DNA from: Alcaligenaceae bacterium
GTDB lineage: Bacteria; Pseudomonadota; Gammaproteobacteria; Burkholderiales; Burkholderiaceae_B
DNA length: 64,000 nucleotides
Direction of reading: 5' to 3'
Assembly: GCA_013416405.1 (NCBI GenBank)
Contig: JACCET010000001.1
Coordinates: forward strand, 62,001-126,000
In this document: positions 38,705-46,855 of the stretch, piece after piece
Position numbering within the stretch: position 1 is the stretch's first letter
How the letters are laid out: every line of letters starts with the position of its first letter
Made by a program: the position numbers and the translations under genes
The notes under the pieces: generated by a model
Seen by the model: the letters and a program-made list of their open reading frames with translations, nothing else
The model's database searches: none
Told to the model about the DNA's origin: nothing

Positions 38705-38881
38705 ATGAAAACTTATCATCCTGTCGATCTACCCTCCAAATGGCCTTTTTCCTCGCGTCCTGGCAAAAAGAAGTCCGCCAGCCTTAGTCGTGGGTCCATG
38801 GTCGCCGATATCTGCCTGGTAGCGGTATGGGGCGCCACCATTCCTGGTCTTATGTGGCTGGGGGCAGCAGGCGGCTTTTAA
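38705..38881 (+). CDS. Small single-span membrane protein under apparent LexA (SOS) control
   Basis: 58 residues from ATG 38705; an in-frame ATG at 38678 would give 67 residues but lies in the folded leader. Neither has a strong SD. The N-terminal ~31 residues are basic (SRPGKKKSASLSRG), the rest is one hydrophobic span (about residues 32-57: ADICLVAVWGATIPGLMWLG), so the N-terminus should face the cytoplasm. I do not recognise a family. Two exact LexA boxes and a promoter lie 80-140 bp upstream, suggesting induction by DNA damage. Small SOS-induced membrane proteins elsewhere act as division inhibitors (SidA) or membrane toxins (TisB); either role is a guess here. Confidence 0.65.
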   Translation: MKTYHPVDLPSKWPFSSRPGKKKSASLSRGSMVADICLVAVWGATIPGLMWLGAAGGF

Positions 38882-38904
38882 AATGGTTTATTTGCTAGTA
38901 TAAT
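38876..38904 (+). promoter_or_regulatory. Probable rplS promoter
   Basis: A consensus -10 TATAAT (38899-38904) with TTTTAA 17 bp upstream. This implies a leader of about 170 nt before the rplS start. Confidence 0.5.
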
Positions 38905-38961
38905 GCTTGGCTTTGCTAACTCATCCTCTGACAGGCGCAATAAACTGGGGTAGTTTATAAA

Positions 38962-39025
38962 ATCGGCTATAAATCCGGTTATAAAGCCCAGGAATAAAGT
39001 TGGGGTCAATTGGTTAAGACCAATT
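38962..39025 (+). promoter_or_regulatory. Structured rplS leader
   Basis: Two potential stem-loops: GGCTATAA with TTATAAAGCC (bulged, about 38962-38987), and a perfect AATTGGT-TAAG-ACCAATT (39008-39025). Ribosomal protein leaders often bind their product for autoregulation; that role is inferred here. Confidence 0.35.
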
Positions 39026-39080
39026 AAGGCCACAACAGTCACGCTGCGCCTGCATCAAGATGAAACCTGGAGTGTTCACC

Positions 39081-39467
39081 GTGAACCTGATCGAACTTCT
39101 TGAACAAGAAGAAATCGCCCGCCTGACCGGCGGCGAAGCCAAGCCAGACTTTGGTCCTGGCGACACCGTTATTGTTAATGTAAACGTGGTTGAAGGCGCC
39201 CGCAAGCGCGTACAGGCCTACGAAGGCGTGGTCATTGGCCGCCGCAACCGTGGTTTGAACTCGTCTTTCATCGTCCGCAAAATTTCTTCGGGCGAAGCTG
39301 TTGAACGTACATTCCAGCTTTATTCACCGCAAATTGCCAGTATCGAAGTCAAGCGCCGTGGCGACGTTCGTCGTGCTAAACTTTACTATCTGCGTAGTCG
39401 CTCGGGTAAAGCCGCTCGTATTAAAGAAAAACTGGTGCGTAAATCGGCCAAGAAAGTCGCAGCGTAA
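39081..39467 (+). CDS. rplS: 50S ribosomal protein L19
   Basis: Large-subunit protein at the 30S-50S interface. 128 residues from GTG 39081, chosen because GGAG stands eight bases upstream and it gives the conserved [14 protein letters not shown] opening; ATG 39060 adds seven residues without an [39 protein letters not shown] and [22 protein letters not shown] (key [13 protein letters not shown]) are invariant blocks. It has its own promoter and terminator; rpsP, rimM and trmD, its usual operon partners, are not adjacent. Confidence 0.96.
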   Translation: MNLIELLEQEEIARLTGGEAKPDFGPGDTVIVNVNVVEGARKRVQAYEGVVIGRRNRGLNSSFIVRKISSGEAVERTFQLYSPQIASIEVKRRGDVRRAKLYYLRSRSGKAARIKEKLVRKSAKKVAA

Positions 39468-39493
39468 TAAGCTGCAACGCTCCGATACTATCC

Positions 39494-39524
39494 AACAAAG
39501 GCACCCGACGGGTGCCTTTGTTTT
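39494..39524 (+). terminator. Intrinsic terminator after rplS
   Basis: ACAAAGGCACCC / GGGTGCCTTTGT with a GAC loop, then four T residues. The next gene's ATG follows on the very next base. Confidence 0.9.
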
Positions 39525-40280
39525 ATGAGTGTTATGTCGCAAAGCATATTACCTTCTCGAAGTAGGCGTGTCGTTCCTGCGGGTTTTGACCCACTGACCC
39601 AACCTATTGTCCAAAATCGGGCCTTGCAGGCATTGTCCTCCAGCAGTCTTGAACCCGGTTTTATACAGTCTGCTTTTTCCTGTCCTGTAGATTGGCAGGT
39701 AGAGCCTGTCTTTACTGAATCATTCCAGGCAGATTCCGTACAGTTCCAAAATGTAGTTCAGGCGGCCGTCTTGTTTCCGCTTGTCCAACGCTCCGACGGC
39801 TTGCATGTGCTGTTTACGCGGCGCGCTTCGCATCTGTACGATCATGCCGGCCAGATATCTTTTCCGGGTGGCCGCATCGAGCCCACCGATCACGACGCAA
39901 TCGCCGCCGCCCTGCGCGAAACCCATGAAGAAATCGGCGTGGCGCCTGAATATATTCAGCTGATAGGCACGCAGCCCTGTTTCCTGACCTCAACCCGCTT
40001 CACCATGAAGCCGGTCATAGGTCTGATACGTCCGGGCTTCACCATAGTGCCCGACACCACCGAGGTCGCCGAGGTTTTCGAGGTTCCTTTATCGGTACTG
40101 ATGGATACCAGCCTGCACCGCCTGCATCAGGCTAATCTCCCCGAGGGTGGGCACAGGTTTTATTTTTCGCTGACCTGGAAGACGTACTTTATCTGGGGTG
40201 CTACGGCCGCACTGATACGCAACTTCTATCATTTTTTGGCCGCTGCCGAAACTCAGCTTGTAAAGGGTAAACGACCCTAA
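39525..40280 (+). CDS. Nudix hydrolase, coenzyme A pyrophosphatase type
   Basis: 251 residues; probably hydrolyses CoA or related nucleotide diphosphates. The Nudix box is GGRIEPTDHDAIAAALRETHEEIG with REThEEIG catalytic acids (cite: RETHEEIG), preceded by the CoA-type signature LFTRRASHLYDHAGQISFPGG (core HAGQISFPGG). The ATG sits directly after the T run of the rplS terminator, so translation from it needs either read-through or a start further in (ATG 39534). Convergent with rsgA. Confidence 0.88.
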   Translation: MSVMSQSILPSRSRRVVPAGFDPLTQPIVQNRALQALSSSSLEPGFIQSAFSCPVDWQVEPVFTESFQADSVQFQNVVQAAVLFPLVQRSDGLHVLFTRRASHLYDHAGQISFPGGRIEPTDHDAIAAALRETHEEIGVAPEYIQLIGTQPCFLTSTRFTMKPVIGLIRPGFTIVPDTTEVAEVFEVPLSVLMDTSLHRLHQANLPEGGHRFYFSLTWKTYFIWGATAALIRNFYHFLAAAETQLVKGKRP

Positions 40281-40308
40281 GCTATCGCAGCTTTAAGTCC
40301 TACGCTTC

Positions 40309-41211
40309 TTAGTACCGACCCTGGGCCTCGTTTTCGGCCAATATCCGCTTATACAGATCGTGCCTTTGCGCGGCAATGTCGCCGCGTTCCAGGGCAGCCA
40401 GCACGCCACAGCCTGGTTCGTGTCTGTGCGTGCAATTATAGAAACGACAATGTTCCACGCCTGCGCTGAACTCGGGAAAGCCATGTTCGATCTCGGTGGC
40501 ATTCAGATGGTATAGGCCAAAGGCCTGGAACCCGGGCGAGTCTATTAGGTCACCCCCGTTGGGCAGATGATAAAGGCGGGTGCTGGTGGTGGTGTGTTTG
40601 CCCGTACCCAGAGCCTGGGAATGTTCCTGCGTATGGGCGCGCGCTTGCGGCACCAGGACATTGAGCAACGTGGATTTTCCCATGCCGCTTTGTCCTAGCA
40701 GCAGGCTGCTGCGCGCTTGCAACAATGGGCCCAGCTTGGCGTGCACCTGATCTGGGTCGGTAGCACAGACTTCAATAATGTCGGTGCCAGTGTTCGACAG
40801 CAAGGAAAGCTGTTTGCGGGCGCGAGGCAGGCTGGCTTCCAGGTCTGTTTTGTTCAGGACGACAATGGGCTTGATATCTGCGCTGTGAGCTGCAACCAGG
40901 GCGCGCCACAGCAGATCGTCGGAAAAAACAGGCTCGGGCGCAACCACGATCAACAACTGGTCAACGTTGGCGGCAAACTGTTTACTGCGTACATCGTCTG
41001 AGCGGTAAAGCAGGTTGCTGCGTTCCAGCACCTGGTCGATCGCGCCTTCGAGCTCGCCTTGTGGGCTGATGCGTACACGGTCACCCACCACCGCGCCAGC
41101 CTTTTTGCCACGGGGGAAGCATTTGCGCAGGCTGCCATCGGGCAGTTCTACGGTGTAGTGGCGACCGTGGGCCGCAATGATACGCCCGTGCAGGATGGAA
41201 GCTTTATCCAT
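40309..41211 (-). CDS. rsgA: Ribosome small subunit-dependent GTPase RsgA
   Basis: Late 30S assembly factor (YjeQ). 300 residues: N-terminal OB-fold, then a circularly permuted GTPase with NKTD (in VVLNKTDLEA) before the P-loop GQSGMGKSTLLN and the G3 motif DSPGF, and a C-terminal zinc site CRFYNCTHRHEPGCGV. Its start overlaps the end of the M48 protease gene by 8 bp, so both are likely co-transcribed. Confidence 0.96.
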   Translation of the reverse strand: MDKASILHGRIIAAHGRHYTVELPDGSLRKCFPRGKKAGAVVGDRVRISPQGELEGAIDQVLERSNLLYRSDDVRSKQFAANVDQLLIVVAPEPVFSDDLLWRALVAAHSADIKPIVVLNKTDLEASLPRARKQLSLLSNTGTDIIEVCATDPDQVHAKLGPLLQARSSLLLGQSGMGKSTLLNVLVPQARAHTQEHSQALGTGKHTTTSTRLYHLPNGGDLIDSPGFQAFGLYHLNATEIEHGFPEFSAGVEHCRFYNCTHRHEPGCGVLAALERGDIAAQRHDLYKRILAENEAQGRY

Positions 41212-42448
41212 GTTTGAGTTGTTGTATGCGCAGCACGGCAGGCGGGTGGCTATCGTAAAACGCAGAGTGTACCGGATCAGGCGTCAGGGTGGCTGCATTG
41301 TCGTCATACAGCTTGACCAGTGCCGAAATCAAATGGCTGGACGAAGATACTCCGGCGGCGTAGCGGTCTGCCTGAAATTCGTCGCGACGTGACATCCAAC
41401 TGGCCAAAGGTGTGGCCCAGAAGGTAAAGACCGGCATGGCAAGAAAAAACAAAATTAGCGCCAGTGCGTCGTTGGGCCGACCCAGTTGGGGAAGCACGCC
41501 CAGTTCGACATAAAACCATACTTGCGTCGATAGCCAGCCCAGCAATAGCAAAAATGCCAGCGCAAGACTGAAGCTGATGATCATGCGTTTGATGATGTGC
41601 TTATGCTTGAAATGACCTAGCTCATGCGCCAGTACGGCTTCGATCTCGTCGATGTTCAGGCGGGAAAGCAAGGTATCAAAGAAGACTATGCGTCGTGCTT
41701 TGCCAAAGCCTGTGAAATAGGCGTTGCCGTGCGCTGAACGCTTGGAACCGTCCATGACGAACAGCCCCCCCAACGAAAAGCCGCAGCGCTGCGCCAGTGC
41801 ATGAATGCGCTCGGCCATTTCCGGGTTCTCCAGCGGCGTGAATTTGTTGAACAGGGGAGCAATGACGGTTGGAAACAGCCAAAGGATCAGGAAGTTGAAG
41901 ACGACCCACAGACCCCAGGCCCACCAAACCCAATTTGTGCCGGTGTTGGCCATGACCCACAATACGCCGGCGACCAGCGGAGTGCCCAATATGAGGGTGA
42001 TAAGCAGGGTTTTGCACGCATCCTGGATGAACAGGCGGGGTTTGACACGGTTAAAGCCGTAACGAGCTTCCAGCTTGAACTTGCGCCAGGCAGAGAAGGG
42101 CAGGCCTATTACACCCATTAAGGCCAGAACCGCGCCAATCAAAGCCAATTGACGCAGCATTTCGTGATCAATCAGCAAGCCCAGCCGCATGTCGATGAAC
42201 TGCAGGCCGCCCAGCAGCGTTAGGCACACCAGCACCACAGCTTCAGTAATACGTTCGGCCATGGAAAACTGAATTTTTGCGATGGTGTAGTCGGCTGCGC
42301 GCTGATGGCTGCGCAAGCCTATGCGATCGGAAAACTCATCGGGAACCTTGTCTCGATGTTTTTGCACATGGCGAAGCTGGCGGGAGTCGAGCCAGAACCT
42401 AAGGACAATGTCGGCAATCAGAAAGGCGATGAACAGCAATGTAAACAT
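41204..42448 (-). CDS. M48 family (Ste24-type) membrane metalloprotease
   Basis: Zinc protease embedded in the inner membrane, 414 residues with about six or seven spans. The zinc site is LAHELGHFKHKHI with the third ligand region SRRDEFQADRYA; SAHGNAYFTGFGKARRIVFFDTLL (core NAYFTGFG) is the Ste24/CAAX protease 1 signature. Bacteria lack prenylated CAAX substrates, so the role is probably membrane-protein quality control. Divergent from orn; upstream of rsgA in the same unit. Confidence 0.92.
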   Translation of the reverse strand: MFTLLFIAFLIADIVLRFWLDSRQLRHVQKHRDKVPDEFSDRIGLRSHQRAADYTIAKIQFSMAERITEAVVLVCLTLLGGLQFIDMRLGLLIDHEMLRQLALIGAVLALMGVIGLPFSAWRKFKLEARYGFNRVKPRLFIQDACKTLLITLILGTPLVAGVLWVMANTGTNWVWWAWGLWVVFNFLILWLFPTVIAPLFNKFTPLENPEMAERIHALAQRCGFSLGGLFVMDGSKRSAHGNAYFTGFGKARRIVFFDTLLSRLNIDEIEAVLAHELGHFKHKHIIKRMIISFSLALAFLLLLGWLSTQVWFYVELGVLPQLGRPNDALALILFFLAMPVFTFWATPLASWMSRRDEFQADRYAAGVSSSSHLISALVKLYDDNAATLTPDPVHSAFYDSHPPAVLRIQQLKHG

Positions 42449-42496
42449 GGGAAGCGGGCGTATGAGAGAATCTCTGTTTTAAAGAAGGATTAATTT

Positions 42497-43042
42497 ATGG
42501 CAGGAAATGACCAGCGTCTAGTATGGCTCGATATGGAAATGACGGGGCTGGACCCCGAAAAAGAACGCATAATCGAAGTGGCGGTTGTTATTACCGAGCC
42601 AGATCTGACTTTCGTGGCCGAGGGCCCTGTATTGGTTATACACCAAAGCGATGCCCTGCTTGATGCGATGGATAAATGGAATCAGTCTACGCATGGAAAA
42701 AGCGGCTTGATAGACAAGGTTAAGGCTTCGACGCTGACCGAGGCCCAGGCTGAAGACCAGCTGCTGGCGTTTCTGGAGCAGCATGTGCCGTCGGGAAAGT
42801 CGCCCATGTGTGGCAATACCATAGGTCAGGATCGCCGCTTCATGGTCAAGTACATGCCCAAGCTGGAGGCCTACTTTCATTATCGCAATCTGGATGTCAG
42901 TACGCTTAAAGAATTGTCGCTGCGCTGGAAGCCGGAAGTCTACAGAAGTTTTGTCAAGAAAAGCCGGCACGAAGCGCTGGCCGATATTTACGAATCCATA
43001 GAAGAACTCAAGCATTATCGCGAGCACTTCATCAAAATATAA
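42497..43042 (+). CDS. orn: Oligoribonuclease
   Basis: 3'-5' exonuclease finishing degradation of di- to penta-ribonucleotides, including pGpG from c-di-GMP. 181 residues. DEDDh motifs: [22 protein letters not shown] (Asp, Glu), [13 protein letters not shown] with the second Asp, and [18 protein letters not shown] with the His and last Asp. The pairing with a divergent M48 protease and rsgA is typical of Burkholderiales. Confidence 0.97.
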   Translation: MAGNDQRLVWLDMEMTGLDPEKERIIEVAVVITEPDLTFVAEGPVLVIHQSDALLDAMDKWNQSTHGKSGLIDKVKASTLTEAQAEDQLLAFLEQHVPSGKSPMCGNTIGQDRRFMVKYMPKLEAYFHYRNLDVSTLKELSLRWKPEVYRSFVKKSRHEALADIYESIEELKHYREHFIKI

Positions 43043-43085
43043 TCCCAGTTCCAAAGTGGTACGGCGCCGGTCTTGCCGATGCGAC

Positions 43086-44039
43086 TCAAGCAGACTGTGC
43101 CTCTGGCGTTTTGTTGCGGCCGCCAAAACGCTTGTAAACTTCGGGCTTCAGGGCATGATAGTGATCGGGGTCCTGGCCCAGCAGATCATCAAGAAATATT
43201 TCTGCCTGGTCGAATACCCGCCAGTACAAGGCGCCGCATAGTTCGCGTGCCGTGTGGCCGGGCCAGTTTTGCGGCAGCATCTGGGCAGGTAGCTGCGGAT
43301 CATGGAGCACGATGCGACGCCATTCATGAAAGGCCAGGGCTCGTATTGCATAGGCCTGCGCGGGGCGCATGTCGTCGTTGATGCTGGCCAACATGGGGCT
43401 GAACGTATCCAGAAAGCCTTGATATTGCCCGGCAACATTGTCCAGATCCCAGCACTGCGAGATCAGCTCGCTGATCAGCAGCCCTTTACCTTCATTCATT
43501 TCATGGGCGCCAAGCACGAGCGCATGGCCGCTTAGTTTGAGCTTGCCCAACACTTTGTGGGCGGCACCGGTCTGATCGCGGGGCAGGGCGAATATGCCAG
43601 GTGCAATGGCACCAAAGCCGGCCCAAATCAACTCGCGGCGTACTTCCCCGCGCTTGCCCAGACTGGCATTGCCAAAGCGCGGCAATACGACCAGGGTCCA
43701 GTCTCCTTGCCATGTGGGTGACGAACCATCGTAAATACGCTCTGATGCTTGTTCAGTCAGCTCTCTTCCAAGAGGGCTCAGGCGATACAGGCTGCGACGG
43801 CCATGCCGTTCCGATTGCAACCAGTCTTGTGCGACCAGCCTGAACACGCTGGTGCGCAGCAGTCGTTCATTCACGCCCAGCGGAGCTACCAGCTCGATCA
43901 GCTTGCTGAGCCAGATGCTGCCGCCGTGCGGTTCGATCGCATCGCCCAGCAGGGTAACGCATAGCGATTTTGCCCGGGGAGGGCTGTTTTCAAGCAAATC
44001 ACGGATTTGGTGTTCAAGGGTGTGCTGCGTATCGGGCAT
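43086..44039 (-). CDS. paaX: Phenylacetate pathway repressor PaaX
   Basis: GntR-like repressor whose inducer in E. coli is phenylacetyl-CoA. 317 residues from ATG 44039 (E. coli PaaX is 316); the frame happens to stay open to 45929, antisense to paaABC, which is a shadow. PRAKSLCVTLLGDAIEPHGGSIWLSKL (core VTLLGDAI) and the winged-helix LLRTSVFRLVAQDWL define the family, with the PaaX C-terminal domain after about residue 190. Divergent from the paa genes it presumably controls. Confidence 0.95.
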   Translation of the reverse strand: MPDTQHTLEHQIRDLLENSPPRAKSLCVTLLGDAIEPHGGSIWLSKLIELVAPLGVNERLLRTSVFRLVAQDWLQSERHGRRSLYRLSPLGRELTEQASERIYDGSSPTWQGDWTLVVLPRFGNASLGKRGEVRRELIWAGFGAIAPGIFALPRDQTGAAHKVLGKLKLSGHALVLGAHEMNEGKGLLISELISQCWDLDNVAGQYQGFLDTFSPMLASINDDMRPAQAYAIRALAFHEWRRIVLHDPQLPAQMLPQNWPGHTARELCGALYWRVFDQAEIFLDDLLGQDPDHYHALKPEVYKRFGGRNKTPEAQSA

Positions 44040-44136
44040 GGCAAGGTGCCGCAGGGTAGCGGCTTGGTTCCGGGGATTTCGAATTATAGAAAGGAGTCTG
44101 AGGATGAGGGTAGCACCTCTCATTTGATACTTAAAT

Positions 44137-44169
44137 TTGATTGACATCAATATTTTTGTATTAAATAAT
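44137..44169 (+). promoter_or_regulatory. paaA promoter with a perfect FNR-type box over the -35
   Basis: TTGACA (44141-44146), 17 bp, AATAAT (44164-44169) is a near-consensus promoter. TTGAT-N4-ATCAA (44137-44150) is a perfect FNR/Anr/Dnr consensus that covers the -35, centred near -32, a repressing position. PaaX may also bind this dyad. Confidence 0.7.
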
Positions 44170-44228
44170 GGAGTCAAAGCACATAAGGCGACAGACACAT
44201 GGCGCCGCCCACAAGGAGACACGTCATT

Positions 44229-45221
44229 ATGTATGCGCAGCTTGTTGAAACTGGCGTCAAAAATGTTCGTTCCGCCGATCAAATGTCGGGGCCCGAGCAA
44301 ATTTTCCAGCAGCGTATCGACGAAGGCATACGCATCGAGCCCAAAGACTGGATGCCAGAGGCCTATCGTAAAACACTGATTCGGCAAATTTCCCAGCACG
44401 CCCATTCCGAAATCGTGGGCATGCTGCCCGAAGGCAACTGGATAACGCGCGCGCCCACCCTGAAGCGCAAAGCCATTTTGCTCGCCAAGGTACAAGACGA
44501 AGCCGGCCACGGCCTGTATCTGTATAGCGCGGCTGAAACCCTGGGCGTCTCGCGTGATGATCTGGTCGACGACCTGCATTCGGGCAAGGCCAAGTACTCC
44601 AGCATCTTCAATTACCCCACACTGACCTGGGCTGATATCGGGATGATAGGCTGGCTGGTCGACGGCTCGGCGATTATCAACCAGATTCCCTTGTGTCGTT
44701 GTTCTTATGGCCCTTATGCACGTGCCATGGTGCGGGTCTGCAAAGAAGAATCCTTTCATCAGCGCCAGGGCTACGATTTGCTCATGCAAATGTGTCTGCA
44801 CGGCACGCAGGCTCAAAAAGACATGTGCCAAGATGCCTTGAACCGGTGGTGGTGGCCCGCACTCATGATGTTCGGGCCGTCCGATGCCGATTCGCCTAAT
44901 AGCGCGCAGTCCATGCAGTGGCGTATCAAGCTGTTTTCCAACGATGAACTGCGTCAGAAAATGGTGGATCAGACTGTGCCTCAGGCTGACTATCTGGGCC
45001 TGCAAGTGCCCGACCCCGATCTTCGCTTGAACCCGGATACCGGCCATTACGAGTTTGGTGAAATTAATTGGGCAGAGTTCTATTCGGTCATCAAAGGCCA
45101 CGGTCCTTGCAATCGTGAGCGCCTGGCTGCACGAGTCAGTGCCCACGAAAAAGGCCAGTGGGTCAGGGACGCTTTTTCCGCCTATGCCGACAAGCACGAG
45201 GCCGCGCAGGCTGTTGCCTGA
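44229..45221 (+). CDS. paaA: 1,2-phenylacetyl-CoA epoxidase subunit PaaA
   Basis: Catalytic di-iron subunit of the oxygen-dependent epoxidase. 330 residues from ATG 44229 with AAGGAG upstream. The two carboxylate-His pairs appear in [22 protein letters not shown] (core DEAGH) and [18 protein letters not shown] (core EESFH). [13 protein letters not shown] is a PaaA mark. First gene of paaABCDE. Confidence 0.97.
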   Translation: MYAQLVETGVKNVRSADQMSGPEQIFQQRIDEGIRIEPKDWMPEAYRKTLIRQISQHAHSEIVGMLPEGNWITRAPTLKRKAILLAKVQDEAGHGLYLYSAAETLGVSRDDLVDDLHSGKAKYSSIFNYPTLTWADIGMIGWLVDGSAIINQIPLCRCSYGPYARAMVRVCKEESFHQRQGYDLLMQMCLHGTQAQKDMCQDALNRWWWPALMMFGPSDADSPNSAQSMQWRIKLFSNDELRQKMVDQTVPQADYLGLQVPDPDLRLNPDTGHYEFGEINWAEFYSVIKGHGPCNRERLAARVSAHEKGQWVRDAFSAYADKHEAAQAVA

Positions 45222-45287
45222 TAGCGCCCATCTGTTCATAGTAATTGCCAGGTTGCCAGCATAGGCATGGCACCAAGGAGATGAAAC

Positions 45288-45575
45288 ATGAGTAAAAAAA
45301 CATGGCCGTTGTGGGAAGTGTTCATACGCAGCCAACACGGCCTGGCCCACAAGCATGTAGGTAGCCTGCATGCACCCGATGCGGAAATGGCTATCAATAA
45401 TGCGCGCGATGTGTATACGCGCCGCAACGAGGGTCTGAGCATCTGGGTGGTCAGGGCGGCCGATATCGTTGCCAGCAGCCCCGACGACAAACAACCTTTG
45501 TTCGAACCCGCCAATAGCAAGGTCTACCGCCACCCGACCTTTTTCCCCATGCCCGAAGAAATCAAGCACATGTAG
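45288..45575 (+). CDS. paaB: 1,2-phenylacetyl-CoA epoxidase subunit PaaB
   Basis: Small subunit (95 residues) bridging the PaaAC heterodimers. WPLWEVFIRSQHGLAHKHVGSLHA (core FIRSQHGLAHKHVGS) and NARDVYTRRNEG are conserved. AAGGAG precedes the ATG. It lies 66 bp after paaA and 8 bp before paaC. Confidence 0.97.
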   Translation: MSKKTWPLWEVFIRSQHGLAHKHVGSLHAPDAEMAINNARDVYTRRNEGLSIWVVRAADIVASSPDDKQPLFEPANSKVYRHPTFFPMPEEIKHM

Positions 45576-45583
45576 GAAGCCAT

Positions 45584-46348
45584 ATGAAGCCAACCTTGTT
45601 TGAATACTCGTTGCGTATAGGCGATACCACGCTGGTGCTTGCGCAACGACTGTCTGAATGGACGGGTCATGGCCCGGCCCTGGAAGAAGACCTTGCCATG
45701 ACCAATGTGTCGCTGGATTTGCTTGGGCAAGCCCGCATGTGGCTGACGCTGGCCGGCGAGCTTGAAGGCGCCGGGCGCAATGAAGACCAACTGGCCTATT
45801 TGCGCGATGCGCCCGAGTACCGCAATTATTTGCTGGTGGAGCGCGACAACGGTCATTACGGCAATACCATCGCGCGCCAGTTTCTTTTCGATGTCTGGCA
45901 TTTCCTGTTGCTGCAGCAACTATGCACATCGAACGACGAGCGCATTGCCGCCATCGCCGAGAAATCTCTCAAGGAGGTTGGCTATCACGTCAGGCGTTCG
46001 ACCGATATTCTGGTCAGGCTGGGTGACGGCACGGCCGAAAGCCATGCTCGCATGCAGGATGCCGTTGATGATGCCTGGCGTTTCTGTGGCGAACTGTTCA
46101 TCGATGACGACCTGACGCTGACCATGGCCGAGCACAATTTCGCCCCTACGCATGCCAGCCTGCGGCCCGCCTGGTTCGAGCATGTGCAGGCCACCCTGAC
46201 TGAAGCAACGCTGCGTGTGCCCGAACCCGATGCAGCCATGCATCCGGCCTACGCCGGTGGTGTGCACGGGCGCCACACCGAGGCGCTAGGGTATCTGCTG
46301 GCCGAAATGCAGCACTTGCAGCGCAGCTACCCCGGAGCCGTGTGGTGA
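45584..46348 (+). CDS. paaC: 1,2-phenylacetyl-CoA epoxidase subunit PaaC
   Basis: Structural, ferritin-like partner of PaaA, 254 residues. RLSEWTGHGPALEEDLAMTNVSLDLLGQARMW (core GHGPALEEDLA) and YHVRRSTDILVRLGDGTAESHARMQ (core RLGDGTAESH) are family blocks. The stop overlaps the paaD GTG start. Confidence 0.97.
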   Translation: MKPTLFEYSLRIGDTTLVLAQRLSEWTGHGPALEEDLAMTNVSLDLLGQARMWLTLAGELEGAGRNEDQLAYLRDAPEYRNYLLVERDNGHYGNTIARQFLFDVWHFLLLQQLCTSNDERIAAIAEKSLKEVGYHVRRSTDILVRLGDGTAESHARMQDAVDDAWRFCGELFIDDDLTLTMAEHNFAPTHASLRPAWFEHVQATLTEATLRVPEPDAAMHPAYAGGVHGRHTEALGYLLAEMQHLQRSYPGAVW

Positions 46349-46854
46349 ACGCCGTCGCCCAACGCCCCAATACCGACCAGCTCATGCGCTGGCTGGCCAC
46401 TGTGCCCGATCCCGAGATCCCTGTGCTGTCCATCGTTGATCTGGGGCTGGTGCGCAAGCTGGCCTGGGAGGGTGGCACCTGCGTCGTTACCATTACGCCT
46501 ACTTATTCGGGCTGTCCGGCCATGCCGGAAATCACGGCGGGCATAAGGGCGGCCTTGCAAGAGCAAGGGCTGAATCAGCTGCGTATCGATACCCAGCTGT
46601 CGCCAGCCTGGACTACCGACTGGATGAGCCAAAAAGGCCGCGAACAATTGCAAGGCTACGGTATTGCGCCGCCAGCCGAAAAAGCGGTCAATGTTTCGGG
46701 CCTGATGCGCAGAAAGTCTGAGGTCGTTGTTGCCTGCCCCTTGTGCGGCTCGGATCATACCCGGGTTATTAGCCATTTTGGCTCAACTGCGTGCAAAGCC
46801 CTGTACCGTTGTCAGGCTTGCGGTGAGCCCTTCGATTATTTCAAGGCACACTGA
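46345..46854 (+). CDS. paaD: Phenylacetyl-CoA epoxidase assembly protein PaaD
   Basis: 169 residues; needed for iron-sulfur or di-iron maturation of the epoxidase. A DUF59/MIP18 domain (VPDPEIPVLSIVDLGLVR and TPTYSGCPAMPEI with the reactive Cys) is followed by a C-terminal zinc ribbon CPLCGSDHT ... YRCQACGEPF. GTG 46345 forms GTGA with the paaC stop, and GGAG lies 7 bp upstream; GTG 46342 is an alternative. Confidence 0.94.
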   Translation: MNAVAQRPNTDQLMRWLATVPDPEIPVLSIVDLGLVRKLAWEGGTCVVTITPTYSGCPAMPEITAGIRAALQEQGLNQLRIDTQLSPAWTTDWMSQKGREQLQGYGIAPPAEKAVNVSGLMRRKSEVVVACPLCGSDHTRVISHFGSTACKALYRCQACGEPFDYFKAH

Positions 46855-46855
46855 T

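Noticed and set aside
43086-45929. A 947-codon open frame on the minus strand
   Set aside because: Only its last third is paaX. The rest is antisense to paaA, paaB and paaC, which have clear families and start signals; GC-rich codon use keeps the opposite strand open.
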